A stretch of DNA of 38,779 nucleotides from JBGSLA01 sp041740935 (GTDB lineage Bacteria; Desulfobacterota; Desulfobaccia; Desulfobaccales; 0-14-0-80-60-11), in the NCBI GenBank assembly GCA_041740935.1, contig JBGSLA010000050.1, positions 1 to 38,779 of the forward strand, in the 5' to 3' direction. The notes beneath the pieces were generated by a model. It was given only the letters and a program-made list of their open reading frames with translations. It was not told where the DNA came from and did not search any database. Shown one piece after another: positions 33,214 through 38,779 of this stretch. A program made the position numbers and the translations under genes. The first letter of the stretch is position 1; each line of letters begins with the position of its first letter.

Positions 33214-34245
33214 ATGTCCCCAACAGCAGCCGCAGCTTTTGATTTCTACGGGTTAAACATCCAGGTCAGCGGTGCACCTCAGGTGGTGGAAGACCTGGAA
33301 CGGGACTTCTCCTTTTTCCGCCGGGAGGCAGGCACCCCACACATCTCCCTCGTCATCGTCCCTGAATCCTATCCCCGGGCCTCCCTTCCCCGCCTCAAGG
33401 CCACCCTGCAAAGTCCCCGGAATATTGTCTACCGGGCGGACGGAATGATGTATCTGGACTACTTCGGGCGGGCCCTGTCCGTCTACCACACCGTTCAACG
33501 CCGCTGGGAGATTTTTTGCCGGGACCGGGACCTGGCCCACGAGGTGGCCTTCCTGACCATTCTGTCCCGGGTGGGGCAGCACCTGGACTCCGTGGGTCTT
33601 TACCGGGTGCATGCCCTGGGGGTTGCCGCCGGGAACCGGGCCGTCCTGGTGATGCTCCCCATGGCGGGTGGGAAAACCACCCTGGCCCTGCGCCTTCTTA
33701 AATCCGCGGGAGTCAAGCTGCTCTCCGAGGACTCCCCCCTCCTGGGCCCCGACGGCCAGGTGCACCCCTTCCCCCTGCGCATCGGGGTGCGGCCGGGAGG
33801 GGAGCCCCCGGACATTCCGTCCCATTTTTGGCGCACGGTTAAGCGCATGGAGTTCGGCCCCAAGACCCTCATCGACATCGGCTATTTCCAGGATCACCTG
33901 GCCTCTTCCTGCCAGGTGGGGGCCATACTCCTGGGGGAGCGCTGGCTTACCGGCCCTTCCTCCATCAGGCCAGGAAATCGGCGGGAAGCCTTTAAAGAGT
34001 TCATGAAGAACTGCGTGGTGGGCTTGGGTCTTTACCAGGGTGTCGAGTTCATCCTGGAACGCAGCTCCCTGGAACTCCTGGGCCAGACCAGTCTGGCCCT
34101 TTCCCGCCTGCGCCGCAGCCTGGAGGTGATTGCCCGGGCCCAGATCTACCGCTTTGCCCTGGGGCCTGAGGTGGAGGAGACCGCGGCAGTGCTCCAGGCC
34201 TTCTTGCAGGATTTTGCGGCCCAAACTCCGGGGGAGGGAGCATGA
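33214..34245 (+). CDS. HprK-like P-loop kinase
   Basis: 343 residues. The C-terminal HPr-kinase fold is recognised by 'GLYRVHALGVAAGNRAVLVMLPMAGGKTTLAL' (given in pieces: RVHALGVA, then LPMAGGKTTLAL, residues 132-158) with the P-loop Gly-Gly-Lys-Thr-Thr, and SEDSPLL after it, matching the acidic catalytic element of HprK. The N-terminal 130 residues form an unassigned domain. True HprK phosphorylates HPr; these relatives occur in exopolysaccharide, exosortase and peptide-modification clusters and their targets are mostly unknown. No HPr is visible nearby. The gene overlaps the radical SAM gene by 4 nt (ATGA), so the two are made together. ATG 33214 is chosen. Confidence 0.82.
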   Translation: MSPTAAAAFDFYGLNIQVSGAPQVVEDLERDFSFFRREAGTPHISLVIVPESYPRASLPRLKATLQSPRNIVYRADGMMYLDYFGRALSVYHTVQRRWEIFCRDRDLAHEVAFLTILSRVGQHLDSVGLYRVHALGVAAGNRAVLVMLPMAGGKTTLALRLLKSAGVKLLSEDSPLLGPDGQVHPFPLRIGVRPGGEPPDIPSHFWRTVKRMEFGPKTLIDIGYFQDHLASSCQVGAILLGERWLTGPSSIRPGNRREAFKEFMKNCVVGLGLYQGVEFILERSSLELLGQTSLALSRLRRSLEVIARAQIYRFALGPEVEETAAVLQAFLQDFAAQTPGEGA

Positions 34246-35381
34246 CGGCATCGCGGCGCTTACGCGATGTGGTGAGCGGGGTAAAGGTCCTCCTGGGCAT
34301 TCTCTCCCGACGCCGGGTGTTCACCGGACCCCGATCCGTGGGCCTGACCATCTCCAATATCTGTGACACTAGCTGCCTCATGTGCGGCGCCCATTCGCCT
34401 CTCCTCCAGGAGCCCCCCGTTCCCGGCACCATGCCGACCACCGCCTTTGCCAAACCTCAGCCCTTTATGGATGACCATCTCTTTAAACAGTGCGTGCAAG
34501 AATGCCGCGATACGGGCACATTTCGGCTGGTCCTCGGGGGCAACGGCGAGCCGGCTTTGCACCCCAGCTTCGACGAGGTTATAGTCCTCATGAGGCGGCT
34601 CCAAATGGAGCCTTATGTCCTTACCAACGGCATCTCCCTGGACAACGCCCGGGTCAAGATCTGGGCCGCTACCCCGGGACACTTCCGCTTCAGCCTCCAC
34701 GCCGGGGACCCGGAAACCTGGCACCGGGTCCACCCCAGGAGCAAGCCCGAACAGTTCGAGCGCCTTTCCCGCCACATCAAGGAGTTGGCGGCTGCCGGCG
34801 TTCCCAAGGTCTCCACCATGCACGTCATCCAAAAGGCCAATTTCCGCCAGGTGCGCCGGATGGTGGAGCACGCCCATGAGGTCGGGGTGAGGGAGGTTCT
34901 CTTCCGGCCGGCCCGGGCCGATGGCGGGCTTTCTGAGGTAATCCCCACGACCGAGGAGGAGCAGGCACTGCACCGGGAGCTTGCCCAAGCCCTCAGTCTG
35001 GCAGAGAGTTACGGGATTCACACCAACCTGAGGGAATACCTGGCCACCAACCTGTACAACCACCAGGGAGTGCTCAACACCTGGCCCCTCTATCAAGAGA
35101 TTCCCTGTTATGTGGGCTTCCTCCACGCTGAAATCGATCTTGACGGGACGCTGATACCCTGCATTTTTTCCCGCCGGGTCATGGGAAAGATGGGAGTTGA
35201 CCGTCTCTGGGACATATGGGATTCTCCCCCTTATCTGGCCTACCGGCTGGAGGGCCGCGCCATGCCCCGGCGGGGGACTCCGGTAAAGGGTTGCCTGTGC
35301 GGGGCGTGCTGCATGGTCAAGTTCAACCAGAACCTTTACAGACTTTTGCACCTCAAGTCCCTTCGTTACGGGGATGCCTGA
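34242..35381 (+). CDS. Radical SAM protein with C-terminal Cys-rich (SPASM-like) region
   Basis: 379 residues. The [4Fe-4S] cluster site is Cys41, Cys45, Cys48 (CDTSCLMCG, a CX3CX2C motif). LVLGGNGEPALHP is the SAM-binding GGEP-type motif. The TIM-barrel core extends to about 240. A C-terminal cluster-binding part has Cys in IPCYVGF, LIPCIFSRR and KGCLCGACC, like SPASM/Twitch auxiliary clusters that help modify peptides or sugars. A substrate is not evident: no short precursor peptide was found adjacent. It overlaps the HprK-like gene by 4 nt and abuts the next gene, so the three form an operon. It would need anaerobic conditions, in keeping with a strictly anaerobic host. Confidence 0.9.
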   Translation: MTASRRLRDVVSGVKVLLGILSRRRVFTGPRSVGLTISNICDTSCLMCGAHSPLLQEPPVPGTMPTTAFAKPQPFMDDHLFKQCVQECRDTGTFRLVLGGNGEPALHPSFDEVIVLMRRLQMEPYVLTNGISLDNARVKIWAATPGHFRFSLHAGDPETWHRVHPRSKPEQFERLSRHIKELAAAGVPKVSTMHVIQKANFRQVRRMVEHAHEVGVREVLFRPARADGGLSEVIPTTEEEQALHRELAQALSLAESYGIHTNLREYLATNLYNHQGVLNTWPLYQEIPCYVGFLHAEIDLDGTLIPCIFSRRVMGKMGVDRLWDIWDSPPYLAYRLEGRAMPRRGTPVKGCLCGACCMVKFNQNLYRLLHLKSLRYGDA

Positions 35382-36401
35382 TTGGGAGGACCCCCCTTTT
35401 TGTGGACGACTTACCTCTCGTTGGTTGCTCTTCCCGGTGCCTGGTTTTTTCTCAACCGGGTTACCAGCCCCCTAAGAGCCCTGCGCCTGAGGCATTCTCC
35501 CCAAACCAGGACAGGGTCTGGGGCGCCTTTCACCGGGCGCCTCACCCTTGGCGCCTACAATATCCACCATGGGTTAGGCCCCGAACCCTTCGACTGGAAA
35601 AAACTGGCAAGACCGCCGAGGCAGGAGCTGGAAAATCGGTTAGCCCGGTTGGCCGACCTTCTTGTGGAGACCAGGCCGGATCTCCTGGTCTTGAACGAAG
35701 TGGATTTCGCTTCCTTCCGCACCTGCCACATCAACCAGGCAGCCTACCTGGCAGAAAATGCCGGTTTTCCTTTTTGGGTGGAACAGACCAACGTGGACGC
35801 CGCCCTCTTTTGCTGGCGTCACCGCTATGGCAATGCCCTGCTCAGCCGCTATCCTCTGGTCAACCCGCGTCTTGTCAGGCTTCCCGGCCATCGGTTGTGG
35901 GAATCGGTGTGCTGGGGAAAAAAAGAGGGGGTGCTCTGTGTCGTCTATCCCTCTCCGGAAATCCCCCTGAAAATTCTGGGAATCCATCTGGATCACCGCC
36001 TGGAGGCCACCCGTCTTGAGTCCGCCCGGGTTTTAGACCAACTCCGCCGGACCTCTCCAGGGTCTTATACCCTGGCAGGCGATTTCAACTCCTCACCGGT
36101 ACATTACCCCCTGGCCGCGCCGGACCCCTCCGGCCAGACGGCCCTGTCCTGGCTTTTGGCCCAGGGAGGCTATCAGACCCGGTCTCAACCTGATGAGTTG
36201 CCCGGTCCCGGGGACCTTACCTTCTCTACCCTGAATCCCCGACAAGTGATCGATTGGATCCTGGTCCCCGAGCACTGGCGCATACAGTCTCACCGGGTAG
36301 TGGATGCCGGGTTATCGGATCACCGTATGGTGCTGATGGAGGTGGAGATGGCGGCTGAGGTGCAAGGTGTGCCTGACTCGGGAGGGTGTAAAGACGAGTA
36401 A
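35382..36401 (+). CDS. Endonuclease/exonuclease/phosphatase (EEP) fold protein, membrane-anchored
   Basis: 339 residues beginning with TTG 35382 directly after the radical SAM stop; there is no ATG in the first part, so the start is uncertain. A hydrophobic segment at about 9-25 suggests an N-terminal anchor. The EEP fold has GAYNIHHG, VLNEVDF (catalytic Glu), LAGDFNSSP (Asp and Asn), and SDHRMV (general-base Asp-His), so a metal-dependent phosphoesterase is expected. Family members cut DNA, phospholipid or sugar-phosphate bonds. In this position, after an HprK-like kinase and a radical SAM enzyme, a phosphodiesterase acting on a glycan or lipid intermediate is more likely than a nuclease. 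That is inference. Confidence 0.85.
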   Translation: MGGPPFLWTTYLSLVALPGAWFFLNRVTSPLRALRLRHSPQTRTGSGAPFTGRLTLGAYNIHHGLGPEPFDWKKLARPPRQELENRLARLADLLVETRPDLLVLNEVDFASFRTCHINQAAYLAENAGFPFWVEQTNVDAALFCWRHRYGNALLSRYPLVNPRLVRLPGHRLWESVCWGKKEGVLCVVYPSPEIPLKILGIHLDHRLEATRLESARVLDQLRRTSPGSYTLAGDFNSSPVHYPLAAPDPSGQTALSWLLAQGGYQTRSQPDELPGPGDLTFSTLNPRQVIDWILVPEHWRIQSHRVVDAGLSDHRMVLMEVEMAAEVQGVPDSGGCKDE

Positions 36402-36716
36402 GGGTTTATCCGCAAATAACACCAACTTTTCGTCGGCAGATGATGGCTGCGGCTAAATGAAGCAAGGCGATATAGCTGGAAAGGGTTTTTTCATAACGAA
36501 CCAGGCTCTTCCACCAGCAGATGGCGTTGGCTGCCTTTTTTTCCCCCGCTCCGTCGGGTTCGGACCTACCGTCTCCCGAGCCTTATGTCTCAGTCCTAAG
36601 GGGGGCAGTATATCCCATGCCCCTGCCTTTCTATCGATTGCAGATTATCATCTGCCAACCAGCACCAAGGGTTGGGAGAGAGGGCTGGGGTCCCTGAACC
36701 CTCGGCAGGCCAACGA
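36402..36716. other. Convergent intergenic region with transposase debris
   Basis: Lies between the EEP gene and the convergent alpha-toroid gene. The first 140 nt carry the IS5-type transposase remnant; the remainder shows nothing firm. Confidence 0.4.
36406..36548 (-). pseudogene. IS5-family transposase C-terminal remnant
   Basis: On the minus strand the frame ending at TAA 36406-36408 reads 'SLVRYEKTLSSYIALLHLAAAI' (in pieces: RYEKTLSSY, IALLHLAAAIICRR, KVGVICG), the conserved last helix of IS5-type DDE transposases, which place RY-E near the end. Nothing of the catalytic core remains. The left end is set by the stop; the right end is approximate. No inverted repeats are recognised. It marks a past insertion at the edge of the polysaccharide locus. 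Confidence 0.75.
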
Positions 36717-37805
36717 TCAAGGAGTTTTCGCGGCGCACATCAGCGAGCGCAGGCAGAAGGCGGTAGTCAGGGTGGTGCTGCTATAAGAGAGGGTGCGGAT
36801 GATGTGTCCCTGGGGCCGACCGATCTCCATTTTGATCCACGGCGAAGGGTTCCAGGAGCCGTCCTCCCCCTGCTGCTTGAGCAAGAACTGGACGGCTGGT
36901 AAGATGGCCTGGGATGGGGCCGCGAAATTCCACCTGGCTAAAATCCAGAGAGAGAGGGCAGTTTCCAGGGGGACCGTCTGCGGCTCCCCCCAGCCGCCGT
37001 CATCCCTTTGGGTCGCTAAAAAGAACGCCTGCGCCCGCCTGCCGGCTTCCTCGCCAAGGCCCAATTCATCTAGCAGGCGCAGGCACAGTGAGGTGCCATA
37101 GGCCGTGCCCCAGTACCAGGTAGATTCCCAGGTACCGTTTGATTTTTGCTGGTCCAGGAGGAAGCGGGCCCCTTGGCAGGCCACGGCCTCAAACCTTTGC
37201 CGGTCATACGCTAAAAGCGCCAGAAAGAAGCGGGCCAAGACCTCGACATCGACGCTCCGGCCCCAGTAGTTGTTAATTCCATGCTCCATCAAGAGGCGTT
37301 GTGCCGGCGGGTTCTCGGGTGAGACCAGCCAGGTCTCCAGGGAACCGTCAGGCTGGATCTGGTTTAAAGCCAGTTGGATGGGCTCCTCACAGAGGTGGAC
37401 GTACTCCCGAACCGCGCGGGCAAAGAGGAATAAGGCCGCGGCCAGGCTGTCCAGATCCGGGGGCAGTTCAGGGAGGCCGGGGAAGTAGCTCCACCCGCCG
37501 TTCCGGTCCCGCAGCCTGGCTTCGGCCACGTGCCTGGCTTCCCGGCGTGCCACCTCCTGCACGGCTTCCTCAAACGCAGTGTCCTCATCCAACTCCACCA
37601 CGTCCAAGAGGAGGCTCGCCAGCACAGCCCGGGCAAAGACATCGGCAGACTGCTCTTCTTGTTCCCCCTGAAAACCTGCCTGCCTGGGGAAACGCATAGT
37701 GTGACGCGTCTCGGGGAAACCTTTGTCCGCCTGGGCCAGTAAAAACTGTTTGGCCCGGGTGACGGCCTGAGTAATATCCTCGGAAATATCGCCAATAAAT
37801 AACAA
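36717..37805 (-). CDS. Alpha-toroid (prenyltransferase / terpene-cyclase-like) protein
   Basis: 362 residues, about half of a squalene-hopene cyclase. It contains four QW-like repeats: 'RDRNGGWSYFPG' (about 100), 'QQKSNGTWESTW' (about 220), 'QRDDGGWGEPQ' (about 270) and 'QQGEDGSWNPSP' (about 315), with the repeated helical hairpins of the (alpha/alpha)6 toroid. The catalytic DxDD of class II cyclases and the Zn ligands of protein prenyltransferases are not seen, so an enzyme activity cannot be assigned. It may be a binding or scaffolding member. It lies 40 nt downstream of the collagen-like gene, in the same orientation, and so is likely co-transcribed. ATG 37805 is chosen. Confidence 0.78.
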   Translation of the reverse strand: MLFIGDISEDITQAVTRAKQFLLAQADKGFPETRHTMRFPRQAGFQGEQEEQSADVFARAVLASLLLDVVELDEDTAFEEAVQEVARREARHVAEARLRDRNGGWSYFPGLPELPPDLDSLAAALFLFARAVREYVHLCEEPIQLALNQIQPDGSLETWLVSPENPPAQRLLMEHGINNYWGRSVDVEVLARFFLALLAYDRQRFEAVACQGARFLLDQQKSNGTWESTWYWGTAYGTSLCLRLLDELGLGEEAGRRAQAFFLATQRDDGGWGEPQTVPLETALSLWILARWNFAAPSQAILPAVQFLLKQQGEDGSWNPSPWIKMEIGRPQGHIIRTLSYSSTTLTTAFCLRSLMCAAKTP

Positions 37806-37845
37806 AAGCCAGGTCCTGCCAAAATCTGCGCCAGGTGTTTCAGGC

Positions 37846-38779
37846 TTAGGTGACAGTAAAGGCGTTCACCAGGGTGTGGTGGAAGCTGCCTGTTTTCACC
37901 GTCACATCCCGAGCATTCTGCGCGGCCAGGGCTCCAATTTCGAACACGCAGGTAATCGTCTGCTCATCCAGGATACTCTCGTTGTGGACCGTAACCCCCA
38001 AGCCGCTGACTATGACCTGTTGAATGAGCGCGGAGGGGTCAAAGCACTTTCCGGTGATGGTCACGTTCACCGTGGCGTTGCGGGCGCCGGAATTGGGGGA
38101 AATATTAGTGACTTCAAACCGGTTCACGGTAATGACGTTCGGCAAGGTTGCCGGGGTACCAAAGTCGCGCTCGAGGGTGAGATTACCCGTGCCGGTCCCG
38201 GAATTGCCGGCGATGGCAAATTTAAGGTCAAGCTGGGTGTCGGTGCTGGTAATTTTTTTGGTGATGTTGATGTTGGCCAGGCTCGTGGTCACCTTGTTGA
38301 CCTGGGCCAGGTTTGACCCGGTGAGAGCGCTGTCTCCAGTTGCCGGGGTGGAAAAGCCCCGGCAGAAAACCGCCGGGTCCAGCTGGTCGAACTGGATGGG
38401 CAACGGTATCATGTCGGCGCACTTGTCTCTTTCTACCTGTTGAGGCACAAATTTTCCCGGCTGGCCGTGGGGGCCGGCTACTCCCTCATCCCCTGGCAAC
38501 CCCGCATTGCCCTGATTGCCCGGCAAGGCGGCAGCGCACTCGCTGGTCGGAAACCCGGGCTGCCCGCCAAATCCCGATGACCCGCCAAAGCCGCCGGGGC
38601 CCCCGGCGCCGCCCGGCCCACCGTCGTGTACGTAAATAAAGTGGCCGCCGATAAAAGCCCCACCGCCCGTGATGTTCTTTTGGGTGCTGATGATGGTGAT
38701 GTCGCCCGCGTCGCCTCCTTTGCTGCCGGGGCCGCCGGGGCCGCCCTGACCGCCGTCGCCGCCATCGCCGCCGTGCCCC
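37846..38779 (-). CDS. Collagen-like Gly-rich protein with C-terminal IPT/TIG-like domain (N-terminus off the window)
   Basis: The minus-strand frame is open from the right edge, 311 residues visible. The N-terminal visible part is Gly-rich with Gly-X-Y stretches (GPGGAGGPGGFGG, then GNQGNAGLPGDEGVAGPHGQPG), interrupted by a short beta segment. After about residue 110 comes a unique part with Cys residues. The last 90 residues ('VTNISPNSGARNATVNVTITGKCFDPSALIQQ', given here as SPNSGARNATVNVTITG and FDP) form an IPT/TIG-like immunoglobulin-type fold found on surface proteins. Bacterial collagen-like proteins are extracellular and adhesive or structural. The signal sequence would be outside the window. 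The internal TTG at 38526 is only an artificial start. Confidence 0.8.
   Translation of the reverse strand, partial: GHGGDGGDGGQGGPGGPGSKGGDAGDITIISTQKNITGGGAFIGGHFIYVHDGGPGGAGGPGGFGGSSGFGGQPGFPTSECAAALPGNQGNAGLPGDEGVAGPHGQPGKFVPQQVERDKCADMIPLPIQFDQLDPAVFCRGFSTPATGDSALTGSNLAQVNKVTTSLANINITKKITSTDTQLDLKFAIAGNSGTGTGNLTLERDFGTPATLPNVITVNRFEVTNISPNSGARNATVNVTITGKCFDPSALIQQVIVSGLGVTVHNESILDEQTITCVFEIGALAAQNARDVTVKTGSFHHTLVNAFTVT

Noticed and set aside
33253..34251. Long minus-strand frame of about 332 codons
   Set aside because: It lies opposite the HprK-like gene, is Gly/His/Pro-rich with no motif, and is explained by GC-skewed codon shadowing.
34260..35351. Minus-strand frame of about 363 codons
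   Set aside because: Shadow of the radical SAM gene, which has a complete Cys motif and coupled start; the opposite frame has no recognisable domain.
1..38779. CRISPR arrays, rRNA, complete tRNA genes, integrase genes
   Set aside because: None found on reading both strands: no regular spacer-repeat array, no rRNA-like conserved blocks and no full cloverleaf.

Overview
The window is a GC-rich (roughly 58-62 % by eye) chromosomal segment, most like a deltaproteobacterium (Desulfobacterota, syntroph or sulfate-reducer type). The reasons are the gene families seen (YciO-type Sua5 protein, PocR-AraC regulator, Cache-HAMP-cyclase-PilZ sensor, paired archaeal/plant-type H+-ATPases, collagen-like surface protein) and the codon style. 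No rRNA or complete tRNA is present, so the assignment is inference.

Layout. 1-3.7 kb: the tail of an unknown gene, a YciO-like protein, then two small toxin-antitoxin-like modules (DUF4160/DUF2442, and a DUF6036-type nucleotidyltransferase with a winged-helix partner). 4-7.4 kb: a large membrane nucleotide-cyclase receptor and a PocR-AraC regulator broken by a single-base frameshift. 7.5-15.7 kb: a MITE-like repeat and three P3-type ATPases. One is MgtA-like. The other two are closely related proton-pump paralogs that diverge from a shared control region containing a terminator-like hairpin. 15.86-17.3 kb: the 3' half of a tRNA-Leu (an integration scar) followed by a winged-helix/MNT nucleotidyltransferase and HEPN pair with repeated operator-like sites.

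17.5-21.9 kb: the most system-like locus. An ADP-ribosylglycohydrolase is divergent from a three-gene operon (MerR-like regulator, VWA/MIDAS protein, ARPP-1 family protein). The operon is driven by a near-consensus sigma70 promoter that sits directly against the first ATG, and ends in a strong terminator hairpin. This is a predicted ADP-ribose/NAD-linked system with no established function.

22.4-36.4 kb: a cell-surface polysaccharide region. It starts with a conspicuously AT-rich, probably foreign, membrane protein. It continues with a leftward set (UDP-galactopyranose-mutase-like flavoprotein, Wzx-like flippase, GT2) and a rightward set (GT4, nucleotidyltransferase-GT2 fusion interrupted by a frameshift, HprK-like kinase, radical SAM protein, endonuclease/exonuclease/phosphatase-fold protein). 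A small IS5-type transposase remnant follows. The right edge holds a short alpha-toroid (prenyltransferase/cyclase-like) protein and a collagen-like Gly-rich protein cut by the window end. The kinase-radical SAM-phosphoesterase string suggests a dedicated, undescribed modification attached to a glycan pathway.

Two genes carry apparent single-base insertions (about 6841 and about 32431). They could be real lesions or assembly errors and should be checked against reads.
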